NCBI RefSeq assembly: GCF_024519435.1
Contig: NZ_JALJRZ010000001.1
Span: 558,001 to 622,000, forward strand
Length of the DNA: 64,000 nucleotides
Source of the DNA: Terrabacter sp. Ter38
Lineage (GTDB): Bacteria > Actinomycetota > Actinomycetes > Actinomycetales > Dermatophilaceae
Direction: 5' to 3'
The notes under the pieces were generated by a model. That model saw nothing but the letters and a program-made list of their open reading frames with translations. It did no database searches and was not told the DNA's origin. Positions 1 through 9,672 of this stretch are shown one piece after another. How positions within the stretch are numbered: the first letter of the stretch is position 1; each line of letters starts with the position of its first letter. The translations under genes and the position numbers were made by a program.

Positions 1-39
1 GGTCTTCATGCGTCCACCCTAGGCCGGTCTCCCGAGGAG

Positions 40-888
40 CTAGAGCAGCACCGTCGTGAACGAACCGACCTCGCGGAAGCCGCAGCGCTCATACGTCGCT
101 CGAGCCGCGACGTTGAAGTCGTTGACGTAGAGCGACACCTCGTCAGCCAGGCCCGACAGCACCTGCTCGACGACGCTCGCCATGGCAGGCACCGACAGAC
201 CCTGTCCGCGCAGCCGAGGATGCAGCCAGACCCCCTGGACCTGGGCGCAGCCGAGGGCGAGCGAACCGACGTCGGCCTTGAAGACGACCTCGCCGTCCTC
301 GATCTTGACGAAAGTGTGGCCGGCGCGGATCAACGCGGCGATGCTCGCCCGGTAGCCGCGGTCGGAGCCGAAGTAGGGCGGGTAGCCGATCTCCTCGGTG
401 AACATGTGCGCCGCGGCGGGAAGGACGAGGTCGACCTCGTCCATCCGGGCCGGCCGCACTCCGGGGTCGAGGCGCATGCCGAGCGTCGAGGGACGCGTGC
501 GTGTCGTCAGCAGCGGCTGGTGGGTGCGGATCGCGCGAACGGGTCCCCACGTGGGGCCGAGCCGATCCCACAGACCCACGACCTGCCCGCTCGGGCCGAA
601 GATCGAGGCGCACTGACGGCGCATCCTGCTGATGCGCGTCGCGACGGCCGCGACGCCGTCGTCGTCGAGCTCCACGGGCACGACGTTGGCGCTGACCCAG
701 GCGAGGCCGCGCAGCTCACCGTCGCCCCAGTGCCCGAGGAGCGCGCCCGGGGACGTGCGCAGCGATCCCTCGACGATGCGGGCGGCGACGAAGGCGTTGG
801 CCACCCGGTCACGCGCGCACACCTCGAGCGCGGCGTCGTGGTCGGCCGCCGACAGCGGTCGCACAGGGAGGCGTTGGCGGAGCACCAC
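40..888 (-). CDS. GNAT family N-acetyltransferase with DUF4081-type N-terminal domain
   Basis: The 282-residue protein has an N-terminal region (about residues 10-120) like the DUF4081 domain of actinobacterial acetyltransferases and a C-terminal GNAT fold. The acetyl-CoA loop is visible near residue 225 as PRLRGQGLS, followed by the conserved YERCGF stretch close to the C-terminus. It should transfer an acetyl group from acetyl-CoA to an unidentified amine. In actinobacteria this family commonly sits just downstream of ispG; here a kinase gene lies between them. Product family is fairly sure, substrate unknown. Confidence 0.85.
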   Translation of the reverse strand: MVLRQRLPVRPLSAADHDAALEVCARDRVANAFVAARIVEGSLRTSPGALLGHWGDGELRGLAWVSANVVPVELDDDGVAAVATRISRMRRQCASIFGPSGQVVGLWDRLGPTWGPVRAIRTHQPLLTTRTRPSTLGMRLDPGVRPARMDEVDLVLPAAAHMFTEEIGYPPYFGSDRGYRASIAALIRAGHTFVKIEDGEVVFKADVGSLALGCAQVQGVWLHPRLRGQGLSVPAMASVVEQVLSGLADEVSLYVNDFNVAARATYERCGFREVGSFTTVLL

Positions 889-1000
889 CCAAGAGTGCCC
901 GCCCGCGGGCCGGGTGTCACCCCGGCGCGCCTCACGAACCCGTCACGACCACCGTGACCGGGCCTTCGTGCGGCCGGCCGGAACCGCTCGGAGCCGGGTC

Positions 1001-1678
1001 TCACCGTCGCGCGACGAGGCCGGGCCGCTCGAGGTCGGTGTTGTCCAGCACCCACCTCGCCCGGGCTCGCGGGTCGGCAGCCGCGAGGTAGAGGCGCTGG
1101 CCCTGCACGTAGCGGCGGTTCGACTCCGCCTCCGGGTCGGGGTCGTGTCCGTCCCCGAAGCGGGCGTTGCCCCGGGGCACCGAGACGGTGAAGGGCACCT
1201 CGACCCACACCGCGGCATCCCAGACGTCGGCGAGCTCCGGACGCTGGAGGAAGATCCCGTCGACGATCAGCACCGTGTCGGGCCCGACCGTGACGGGGGC
1301 GCGCCGCACCGGCTCGTCGGCCTCGACGTCGTTGACGGCTGGGGTGACGGGTTCGCCGCGGCGGAAGGGCTCGACGACGGCGCGCCGGAACGCGTCGTAG
1401 TCGTAGGAGTCCTCGTAGAAGGTCTCCGGCCCCCGACCCCGGGCGAAGCGCTGGGCCCTGGGCCGGTGGAACCCGTCGATGGAGAGGCGCAGCACGCCGC
1501 GCGCCGCGTCGAGGCCGCCGATCACTTCGGCGAGCTGGTCCGCGAGGACTGTCTTGCCGGCGCCGTCGAAGCCGTCGACCGCCACGGCCACGCGCTCACC
1601 CGGGCGCAGCGCGACGACACGCTCGGCGAGGTCGTGCAGGACGGCATACCGCTCGGTCGAACGGACGGGGGCGCGCAC
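1001..1678 (-). CDS. Uridine kinase-like P-loop kinase
   Basis: The protein (225 residues) carries a P-loop, GFDGAGKT (residues 36-43), followed by the DGFHRPRAQR segment typical of uridine kinase/phosphoribulokinase-type enzymes and a late VDGIFLQRPEL stretch. It probably phosphorylates a nucleoside or related small molecule using ATP. I chose the GTG one base after the ispG stop codon, because the open frame continues upstream only as an antisense shadow of ispG. Tight spacing suggests co-transcription with ispG. The exact substrate is not shown by the sequence. Confidence 0.8.
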   Translation of the reverse strand: MRAPVRSTERYAVLHDLAERVVALRPGERVAVAVDGFDGAGKTVLADQLAEVIGGLDAARGVLRLSIDGFHRPRAQRFARGRGPETFYEDSYDYDAFRRAVVEPFRRGEPVTPAVNDVEADEPVRRAPVTVGPDTVLIVDGIFLQRPELADVWDAAVWVEVPFTVSVPRGNARFGDGHDPDPEAESNRRYVQGQRLYLAAADPRARARWVLDNTDLERPGLVARR

Positions 1679-1679
1679 C

Positions 1680-2840
<1,161 letters not shown>

Positions 2841-2967
2841 GGCGCCATTATGTCGCGCCGCGCCGAAGCGGGAGCCGGGGGAGGTGACGCAGCCGGGTGC
2901 GTGAGGCACGAGCAGACCGATCCGTGTGCCGTCGGCGCGCTCGCGCGGCTCCGGCGCCGCGGCCGGC

Positions 2968-4314
2968 TCAGCCGAAGAGCTTGATCGGCTTGACGATGTC
3001 GGCGTAGATGAGCAGCACCGACATGGTGATGAGCACGAGGCTCATGCCGTAGGCGATCGGCAGCCCCTTGGCGACGTCCACGAAGCCCGGGTCGGGACGG
3101 TGGCGCAGTCGTGCCCACCCCCGCTTGATCGCCTCCCAGACGGCCCCTGCGACGTGACCGCCGTCGAGCGGCAGGAGCGGCACGAGGTTGAAGACGAAGA
3201 GCGCGAGGTTGAGCGAGGCGATGAGCAGGATCAGCTGGGCCAGCTTGACCCAGTTGCCGCCCTCGTCGGCCGGGATGTCGAGCGCCGCGACCTCGCCGCC
3301 GATGCGCCCGACGCCGACGACCGAGATGGGTCCGTTGGGGTCGCGCGCCCCGCTGCCGAACGCGGCCTGGACGACGCCCGTCATCTTCTCGGGGATCTTG
3401 ACGATGATCGAGGCGGTGTCGACGAGGCGGTCCCGGACGAAGCCGGGCGCCTGGGCGATCGGGGTGCGGACGAGCTCCTGGCCGGGCGTGATCCCCGCGA
3501 AGCCCATCGACGCGAGGACGGGCTTGCCGTCCCTGGCGACGGGGTTGCCCTGGTCGTCGTACGTGGCGCGCTCGAGGACGGCGGGCGTGATCGCGATGGT
3601 GACCTGGTGACCGCCGCGCTCGACGACCCACGCCATCGTGGCGCCCTTGCTGTCGCGGATGGCCGAGGTGACCTGGTCCCACGTGCTGACCGGCTTGCCG
3701 TCGACGGAGACGATGCGGTCGCGCTCCTGCAGGCCCGCGGCCTTGGCCGGCGCCACGGGGTCGCCGGGCTTGCACGCGGGCTGCGGCACCTGCAGCGTCG
3801 GGGCCGTGGTCGGCACGCACGCCGAGAGGAGCCCGACCTTGGGGGCCACGTGTGGCAGACCGTAGAGCGTGATGACGCCGGTGATGAGGACGAACGCGAT
3901 GATGAGGTTCATGACCGGGCCGCCGAGCATGATGACGATCTTCTTACCAGGGCTCAGCTTGTAGAAGACGCGATCCTCGTCGCCGGGCCTGACCTCTTCC
4001 ATGGAGTCGGCCCGGGCTTGGTCGACCATCTGGCTGAACCGGCCGGTCGAGAGCGTGCGCAGCTCGCCGGGCTTGTCGCCGGGACGGGGCGGGAGCATGC
4101 CGATCATCCGGACGTAGCCGCCGAGCGGGATCGCCTTGATGCCGTACTCGGTCTCGCCACGCTTGCGCGACCAGACCGTCGGGCCGAAACCGACCATGTA
4201 CTGGGTCACCTTGACCCCGAACTTCTTGGCCGGCACGAGGTGGCCGATCTCGTGCAGCGCGATGCTGAGCGCCACACCGACGACGACGACCAGGACCCCT
4301 AGGAAGAACAGCAC
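2968..4314 (-). CDS. rseP: Site-2 intramembrane metalloprotease (M50 family, RseP/Rip1-like)
   Basis: The 448-residue membrane protease cleaves transmembrane anti-sigma factors or other substrates within the bilayer. The zinc motif HEIGH is at residues 21-25 inside the first membrane segment. A PDZ-like region lies in the middle (around residues 200-290), and the third zinc ligand is in the conserved LDG motif (Asp384), followed by a final membrane helix near the C-terminus. It lies between dxr and ispG, the conserved actinobacterial arrangement, with 112 bp to dxr that contain a long hairpin. Confidence 0.95.
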   Translation of the reverse strand: MLFFLGVLVVVVGVALSIALHEIGHLVPAKKFGVKVTQYMVGFGPTVWSRKRGETEYGIKAIPLGGYVRMIGMLPPRPGDKPGELRTLSTGRFSQMVDQARADSMEEVRPGDEDRVFYKLSPGKKIVIMLGGPVMNLIIAFVLITGVITLYGLPHVAPKVGLLSACVPTTAPTLQVPQPACKPGDPVAPAKAAGLQERDRIVSVDGKPVSTWDQVTSAIRDSKGATMAWVVERGGHQVTIAITPAVLERATYDDQGNPVARDGKPVLASMGFAGITPGQELVRTPIAQAPGFVRDRLVDTASIIVKIPEKMTGVVQAAFGSGARDPNGPISVVGVGRIGGEVAALDIPADEGGNWVKLAQLILLIASLNLALFVFNLVPLLPLDGGHVAGAVWEAIKRGWARLRHRPDPGFVDVAKGLPIAYGMSLVLITMSVLLIYADIVKPIKLFG

Positions 4315-4341
4315 CCCTCCATTGTCACATCGACTTCCTGT

Positions 4342-4402
4342 GATTCACGCGTCGATGGATCTCCGCGCGCGCGTGACGCACAGATCCATCGAACCGTGAG
4401 TC
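4342..4402. repeat. Long interrupted inverted repeat between dxr and the site-2 protease gene
   Basis: The arms are built from an outer pair (GATTCACG with CGTGAGTC, 7 of 8 paired) and an inner perfect 11-bp pair (TCGATGGATCT with AGATCCATCGA). A 19-nt GC-rich loop separates them. No T-run follows. It could be a transcriptional attenuator, an mRNA-processing hairpin or an operator in the gap between two cotranscribed genes. Confidence 0.7.
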
Positions 4403-4425
4403 GTTTCGGGGCGCGCTCCGCGGGG

Positions 4426-5628
4426 CTACCCCGTGATGGCGCTCCGGGCTGCGGTGCGGGCCCAGGTGTCGGCGGCGAGGACGTCGGCGAGCGTGAGGTC
4501 GTCGGCCCGCGAGGTGGGCTCGGCGGCATACGCGTCCACGACGTGCGCGACGGTGTCGACGATGTCGACGAAGCCGATGCGTCCCTCGTGGAAGGCGTCG
4601 ACGGCGACCTCGTTGGCGGCGTTGTAGACCGCCGGCCACGTTCCCCCGGCCTCCCCCACCCGGCGGGCGAGGGCGACGGCGGGAAAGGCGTCGTCGTCGA
4701 GCGGCTCGAACTCCCACGACTGGGCCCGCGTCCAGTCGACCGGCACGTCGGCGTCGGCGAGGCGCTCGGGCCACGACATCCCGAGGGCGATCGGCACGAG
4801 CATCCGCGGCGGCCCGGCCTGTGCGATCGTCGAGCCGTCGACGAACTCGACCATCGAGTGGATCATCTGCTGCGGGTGGACGACGACGTCGATGCGCTCG
4901 AACGGGATGTCGAAGAGCAGGTGCGCCTCGATGACCTCGAGGCCCTTGTTGACGAGGGTGGCGGAGTTCGTCGTGATGACCCGGCCCATCGAGAAGTTCG
5001 GGTGCGCGAGGGCCTGCCCGGGCGTGACGTCCGCCAGCTCGGCGCGCGACCGACCGCGGAACGGGCCACCGCTCGCGGTGACGACGAGCCGCCGCACCTC
5101 GTCGGCGCGGCCCCCACGCAGGCACTGGGCGATCGCCGAGTGCTCGCTGTCGACGGGCACGATCTGGCCGGGAGCAGCGACCGCCTTGACGAGCGGGCCG
5201 CCGATGATGAGCGACTCCTTGTTGGCGAGCGCGAGGGTGGTGCCGGCACGTAGGGCGGCGAGGGTGGGCTCGAGGCCGATGGCCCCGGTGATGCCGTTGA
5301 CGACGACGTCGGCCTCCCGAGCAGCGAGCGTCGTGCTCGCCTCGGCGCCGACGAGCAGCTCGGGGTCGTATGCCGTCACGCCGCTGGCGTCGCAGGCGCG
5401 CGCGAGGGCCGCGGCCAGGTCGTCGTGCGTCGCGCTCGCCGCCGCCACGACGGGGACGCGGAAGGCGGCGGCCTGCTGGGCGAGCAGGTCGAGGTTGGAT
5501 CCGGCCGAGAGCCCGACGACCTCGAAGCGGTCGCGGTTGCGCTGGATCAGGTCGATGGCCTGGGTGCCGATCGAGCCGGTCGAGCCGAGCAGGACGATGC
5601 GGCGGGGGCGCGCCGAGGTGTCAGTCAC
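4426..5628 (-). CDS. dxr: 1-deoxy-D-xylulose 5-phosphate reductoisomerase
   Basis: The enzyme rearranges and reduces DXP to MEP with NADPH, the committed step of the MEP isoprenoid pathway. The 400-residue protein begins with the NADPH-binding GSTGSIG motif (residues 15-21), and shows the NKESLI and DSEHSA motifs of the metal/substrate site and a flexible-loop region with the SWPERL segment. Length fits the family. Together with ispG two genes downstream it supplies two steps of the same pathway, flanking the site-2 protease. Confidence 0.97.
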   Translation of the reverse strand: MTDTSARPRRIVLLGSTGSIGTQAIDLIQRNRDRFEVVGLSAGSNLDLLAQQAAAFRVPVVAAASATHDDLAAALARACDASGVTAYDPELLVGAEASTTLAAREADVVVNGITGAIGLEPTLAALRAGTTLALANKESLIIGGPLVKAVAAPGQIVPVDSEHSAIAQCLRGGRADEVRRLVVTASGGPFRGRSRAELADVTPGQALAHPNFSMGRVITTNSATLVNKGLEVIEAHLLFDIPFERIDVVVHPQQMIHSMVEFVDGSTIAQAGPPRMLVPIALGMSWPERLADADVPVDWTRAQSWEFEPLDDDAFPAVALARRVGEAGGTWPAVYNAANEVAVDAFHEGRIGFVDIVDTVAHVVDAYAAEPTSRADDLTLADVLAADTWARTAARSAITG

Positions 5629-5661
5629 CCCGACATTGTCGCGCAGGCCCCGGCTCGGCGG

Positions 5662-6183
5662 TCAGGCGGTCACTCCCCTCGTCCGGAGCAGCTCGTCGCG
5701 CTTGAACGCATAGGCGACGGCCCAGGTCATGCGCAGGCGGTACATCCGGATGTCGTCGCCCCACGAGTACGGGCTGCTGCCGTAGTGCGCGGTCCAGTGC
5801 GCGTCGACCTCGTCGCGGTCGGGCCCCGGCTCGATCAGCTCGGCCCGGCCGTGGCTGAAGAGCGCGAGCTCCTCGCCGTCGACGTGCGCGACGCTCACCG
5901 CGGGCCGCGCCGCGAGGTGCTTCGCCTTGGCCGACGTGCCGGAGGTGCCGAAGGTCCACGTGCCGTGGAGGAAGTGGCCGTCGAGGGCGCTGATGCGCGG
6001 CTCGCCTGCTGCCGTGACGGTGGCCACGGAGAGGACCTTCATGCCGGTGAGCAGCGCGACGAGCTGCTCGGCGGTCAGGGTGCGGTCGTCGTCGATGATG
6101 CTCCGCAGGTGGCCCGATGCCTTGGCGTGCGAGGCGTCGAGCAGGGCCTGGAGCGCGGCTGTCTCGTCAGGTGTCTCGAGCAT
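5662..6183 (-). CDS. Pyridoxamine 5'-phosphate oxidase-like FMN-binding split-barrel protein
   Basis: The 173-residue protein matches the split-barrel flavin family: an N-terminal helix, then the VATVTAAGEPRIS strand pair, a FGTSGTSAKAKHL segment, and a SVAHVDGEELALFSHGRAE strand region that normally frames the flavin. Members reduce or oxidise small substrates using FMN or F420; which applies here is not visible. It stands 33 bp upstream of dxr on the same strand and could be co-transcribed, but no functional link is evident. Confidence 0.8.
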   Translation of the reverse strand: MLETPDETAALQALLDASHAKASGHLRSIIDDDRTLTAEQLVALLTGMKVLSVATVTAAGEPRISALDGHFLHGTWTFGTSGTSAKAKHLAARPAVSVAHVDGEELALFSHGRAELIEPGPDRDEVDAHWTAHYGSSPYSWGDDIRMYRLRMTWAVAYAFKRDELLRTRGVTA

Positions 6184-6249
6184 CCACCGACGCTAGCGCC
6201 GAGCACCGACGACGAACCTGGTCGTTCGTGCTGACCGGGGCGGGTCACC

Positions 6250-7560
6250 TCACCACCACGTGGCCTCGCTCGCGGCAAAGAAGCCGTCGTCGGTCCACAT
6301 CCGCCACGGTCCGACGTCGTAGCCGGCCGCAGGCGCCGCGACGTGCGGCGGCGGGAGCAGGACGCTCGACGGGACGGACGGGCGGCCGCCCACGGCGTGC
6401 GCGTCGCCCAGGGCGGCCCGACCGGGGGCCATGGCTGGCAGTGGCGCCCGGCTCGTCGGCCGACCCGACGGGGGTGGCAGGTCCGGCACCTGACCGGGCG
6501 GCAGGAACCCGGTGCTCGGGTCACGCTGCGGGACGACACCCGCCTCGGCGAGGTTCTTGACGACGGCGAGGCGGGCGGCCATGAGCGCGGCGATTCCGGA
6601 ACCGTCGACGACGCGACCGGGCCCGGCCGGGAGCCAGCCGGTGAAGGTCTCGGTGAGACGGGCGCCGAGCGCGCACGGCTCGACGGTCGTGACGACGTCG
6701 GCCTCGTGGGAGGAGGTGAGGTCCCGCTCGACGGTCCGGCCGAGCGCCGACGACGGGGCGACGAGCGAGACCGAGCCGGCCCGGCGGCCGTCGTCGTGGC
6801 GGTGGACGGCGAGCACGTGCTCGCGAGCGGGCTCGTCGGCGAGCGGGAGGCGCACGAGCTGCTCGAGAGAGGGCTTGAGCAGCTGGTCGGACGACGGTTG
6901 CTCGAGTAGGTCGCGGAGTCGGTCAGGGGTGACGGCGATCTCGATCGAGGCCGACTCCTGCACCGGCATGACCCCGGGACCGCCGGCCGTGGCGACGCCG
7001 TGTCCGACGAAGCCGCTCGCCATCGCCTCCTCGACCGGTCCGTCGGCCGTCGGGTCCGCCGTCCGGCTGCGCGGGATCCCCTCGACATCCGCCTTGAGCC
7101 CGAGCAGCGCCCTCGCCATCCACCCCCGGGCGAACTCCGCCACAGGGTCCGAGGGTGCGATCCCGTCGAGCCGCTGGGCGACGACGCACCCGCCGTCGAG
7201 CGGCTCCACCGTCGTCGTCAGGGTGAGCGCCGCCGCACCGTCGGCCGACCGGGACACCACCCGGACCCCCTGCTCGACGACGCCCACGGTGCTGAGCCCC
7301 ACCCAGAGCCTGCCGTTCGACCGCCGCCACACACCCGCGAACTCGGGCAGCCCGGCGGGTCCGGAGGCCGGCAGGGCGAGCACCCGCACGCAGTCGACGC
7401 CGAGCTCGGCCCCCGGTGCGGGCGCGACGAGGTGTGGCCAGACCTGCTCAGGTGGGCGCTCGACGAAGACCCGGTGGCCGACGTCGCGCGCGACGACCGC
7501 GAGCGGCGGCTCGTCACGCCGGCCGCCCCGCTCCCCGAAGAGGCCGCGTAGAAGGCTCAC
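6250..7560 (-). CDS. Hypothetical protein, possible tandem SRPBCC-like domains
   Basis: I do not recognise this 436-residue protein with certainty. The segment HRVFVERPPEQVWPHLV near residue 35, and a second similar segment (ASIEIAVTPDRLRDLL) near residue 215, resemble the first strand and helix of SRPBCC/START-like ligand-binding folds. This suggests two such domains. The last 90 residues are Pro/Gly/Ala-rich and end in aromatic residues. The GTG start was chosen because it is preceded at about 12 nt by a GGGGGAG ribosome-binding site and residues upstream look non-coding. Confidence 0.6.
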   Translation of the reverse strand: MSLLRGLFGERGGRRDEPPLAVVARDVGHRVFVERPPEQVWPHLVAPAPGAELGVDCVRVLALPASGPAGLPEFAGVWRRSNGRLWVGLSTVGVVEQGVRVVSRSADGAAALTLTTTVEPLDGGCVVAQRLDGIAPSDPVAEFARGWMARALLGLKADVEGIPRSRTADPTADGPVEEAMASGFVGHGVATAGGPGVMPVQESASIEIAVTPDRLRDLLEQPSSDQLLKPSLEQLVRLPLADEPAREHVLAVHRHDDGRRAGSVSLVAPSSALGRTVERDLTSSHEADVVTTVEPCALGARLTETFTGWLPAGPGRVVDGSGIAALMAARLAVVKNLAEAGVVPQRDPSTGFLPPGQVPDLPPPSGRPTSRAPLPAMAPGRAALGDAHAVGGRPSVPSSVLLPPPHVAAPAAGYDVGPWRMWTDDGFFAASEATWW

Positions 7561-7634
7561 GTGCGGCAGTCTCCCCCAGCGGTGCGGCGCCGTCAGAGGA
7601 TTCGGACCATTGCCTCCTCGGGCATGATGACGAC

Positions 7635-8123
7635 GTGAAGACGCGCGGCTCGCGGCAGGTCTTCCTCGGCGTGCTCGCCGTGGCCGTCCTCGTGCTGGCC
7701 TGGGTCGTCGTGCGGGCCGCGCAGGGTCCGTCCGCGCCGTCGGGCTCCGCGGCACCCGGCGCCTCGTCGACCGGCCCGTCCGTCAGCGGCACTGCCGGGT
7801 CCGGCGCCACCGACCCCGCCACCGACCCCGTCTCGGGACTGCCCTGGGTCGCCGAGTCGGCCCTGCCCGCACCGGCCCGCGAGACGCTCGCGCTGATCCG
7901 CGCCGGCGGCCCGTTCCCCTACCCCCGCAGCGACAACCGCACCTTTGACAACCGCGAACGCCTCTTGCCGCCGCACACGACCGGCTACTACCGCGAGTTC
8001 ACCGTCGTGACACCGGGATCCGCCGATCGCGGGGCCCGGCGCATCATCACCGGCAGCAGTGGCGAGCGATACTGGACCGACAACCACTACGGGTCGTTCA
8101 GGCGGATCAGGGAGGGCACGTGA
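7635..8123 (+). CDS. Membrane-anchored or secreted guanyl-specific ribonuclease (barnase / RNase Sa family)
   Basis: An N-terminal hydrophobic segment (residues 9-27) acts as signal or anchor, followed by a Ser/Pro/Gly-rich linker and a C-terminal microbial RNase domain. The catalytic residues of the RNase Sa family can be placed: Glu121 in YYREFTV, Arg136 in RGARRI and His151 in DNHYGSF. It should cleave RNA after guanosine outside the cytoplasm. The GTG start precedes a basic KTRGSR n-region. Its stop overlaps the start of the barstar-like gene by 4 bp, the expected arrangement for an RNase and its cognate inhibitor. Confidence 0.85.
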   Translation: MKTRGSRQVFLGVLAVAVLVLAWVVVRAAQGPSAPSGSAAPGASSTGPSVSGTAGSGATDPATDPVSGLPWVAESALPAPARETLALIRAGGPFPYPRSDNRTFDNRERLLPPHTTGYYREFTVVTPGSADRGARRIITGSSGERYWTDNHYGSFRRIREGT

Positions 8124-8467
8124 CGACGTTCCTGGGCCGGCACAGCGAGGCCGAGGACCACATCGCCCAGCTCGCCTGGCTCGGCCACGACGTGCGCGTC
8201 GTCTCGGGCGGGGACGACAAGGCGGGCGTGCTCGACGCCTTCGCGACGGGGCTCGAGCTGCCGGACTGGTTCGGGCACAACTGGGACGCCCTCCTCGACG
8301 CGCTGCGCGACCTCGACGGCGCGCGCGGCGTGCCCATCGAGCTCGTCTGGGACCACGCGGCCACCCTCCGCGAGCAGGACCGTGGGGCCTACGACACCGT
8401 CGTCGAGATCCTCGAGCAGGCCGCCGACGAGCGCGACGACCTCCGCGTCACCGTCATCACCCGCTAG
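8120..8467 (+). CDS. Barstar-family ribonuclease inhibitor
   Basis: The 115-residue protein shows the barstar signature: a helix-loop with LPDWFGHNWDALLDALRDL (about residues 47-65), whose acidic residues normally block the RNase active site, and a C-terminal beta strand RVTVITR. It starts with a GTG that overlaps the RNase stop codon (GTGA), so translation is coupled and the inhibitor is made with its partner. It probably protects the cytoplasm from the RNase before export. No signal peptide is visible, as expected for a cytoplasmic antidote. Confidence 0.88.
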   Translation: MTTFLGRHSEAEDHIAQLAWLGHDVRVVSGGDDKAGVLDAFATGLELPDWFGHNWDALLDALRDLDGARGVPIELVWDHAATLREQDRGAYDTVVEILEQAADERDDLRVTVITR

Positions 8468-8487
8468 CCGCCCCATCGGCCGGGCTC

Positions 8488-8554
8488 GCGTATGCCGGCA
8501 CGCCAGCCCGCGCGCGACGGCGCGGGCGCGCAGGCGCCAGGGGACGGCATACGC
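8488..8554. terminator. Nested inverted repeat between convergent genes, possible bidirectional terminator
   Basis: An inner hairpin GCCCGCGC-GCGACG-GCGCGGGC (8506-8527) lies inside an outer perfect 10-bp pair, GCGTATGCCG with CGGCATACGC. Both outer arms contain the octamer that recurs through the window. The position between the convergent ends of the barstar and ATPase genes fits a bidirectional terminator, although there is no T-run. Confidence 0.5.
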
Positions 8555-8570
8555 CATCGGGTGGGACGGC

Positions 8571-9587
8571 TCAGGAGACGAAGACCCTGTCGTCGATGAG
8601 CCGCTCGGTGACCTCCTGGCCCTCCGTGTGGAAGCGGCCGTGCTCGAAGTCCTTGGCGAACTCGAGCTCGAGGTGGGCCCTGCCGTGGCGGTTCTTCTCG
8701 ACGCTGACGACCGACCAGCCCCGGAAGCGCTGGATGTTGCCGAGGTTGTAGACGAGGTGCTCGCGCGAGACGACGTCGACCTTGTCGTTGACGATGAGGA
8801 CGACATCGGCCTCGAAAGCCAGGGCCGATGACCCCCGCAGGTCGTGGGTGCGCATCCGGTGACCGGAGGCGAGGGCCTCCTTGTCGGCTGCCGAGATGGC
8901 GACGACCGGCACCCGCGCGGACAGGGCGAGGTCCTTGAGCCCCTCGGCCACTGCGGTGATGCGCGCGTCCTCGTCGGCGCGCTCGGCGGGCACCTTCTGG
9001 ATGTAGTCGAGCAGCACGAACGGCGCCTGGCCGGTGGCCTCCGTGACGCGGTCGACGGTCTCGCCGATCGTGGCAAGCGTCGTCGTCGCGCCGGACGACT
9101 CGTGGATCTGGAGCCGGTCGCCGTAGCTGCCGAGCGCCGCGAGGGCGCGTTGGCCGCCGGGCAGGCTGCCGAGCACGGTGTCGAGCGAGCCGCCGAGGTC
9201 GGCCGTCTCGAGCGCGCGCCGCACGTCGATGACCCCGGCCACCTCGCCCGGGTCGCCCTCGGCGGCCTCCATCGAGATGAGCCGCTCGAGCAGCGTGTGG
9301 CTCTCGTGCTCGTAGGACAGGACGAGGGCGCTGGCTCCGGCGGCGACGACGTTGCGGGCGAGCTGGAGGCCGATCGTCGTCTTGCCGTGGCCGGCCGGAC
9401 CGCCGAGCAGGACGAGCTCACCGGAGCGCAGCCCACCGGTCAGGACGGCGTCGAGCGCCGGGAAGCCGGTGGGCCACACCCGCGCGCCGGCGGCCGACCC
9501 ACGTCGCAGGACGTCGTCGGTCTCGCTGAGCAGGGCGGCGAGCGGGCGCAGGGAACCCGCGTCGCGGGGGCGGGCTGGTGTCACCAT
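8571..9587 (-). CDS. DnaB-like helicase C-terminal (RecA-fold) ATPase
   Basis: The 338-residue protein consists essentially of the RecA-like ATPase half of DnaB helicases. Walker A is GGPAGHGKTT (near residue 60), Walker B is VLLDYIQKVP, and an SALAFEADVVLIVND segment follows. The N-terminal DnaB primase-interaction domain is missing, so it is unlikely to be the main replicative helicase. The first ATG after a non-coding-looking stretch was taken as start; no clear ribosome-binding site precedes it, so the mRNA may be leaderless. It stands alone, convergent with the RNase/barstar pair. Confidence 0.75.
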   Translation of the reverse strand: MVTPARPRDAGSLRPLAALLSETDDVLRRGSAAGARVWPTGFPALDAVLTGGLRSGELVLLGGPAGHGKTTIGLQLARNVVAAGASALVLSYEHESHTLLERLISMEAAEGDPGEVAGVIDVRRALETADLGGSLDTVLGSLPGGQRALAALGSYGDRLQIHESSGATTTLATIGETVDRVTEATGQAPFVLLDYIQKVPAERADEDARITAVAEGLKDLALSARVPVVAISAADKEALASGHRMRTHDLRGSSALAFEADVVLIVNDKVDVVSREHLVYNLGNIQRFRGWSVVSVEKNRHGRAHLELEFAKDFEHGRFHTEGQEVTERLIDDRVFVS

Positions 9588-9672
9588 GCGCAGATTGCAC
9601 CACAGGGCGACCGCGTGCCGGGCCGGTTCGGTGAATGTCCCGAGAGCGCGGGGAGGCTGGCCGGGCGGTCCG

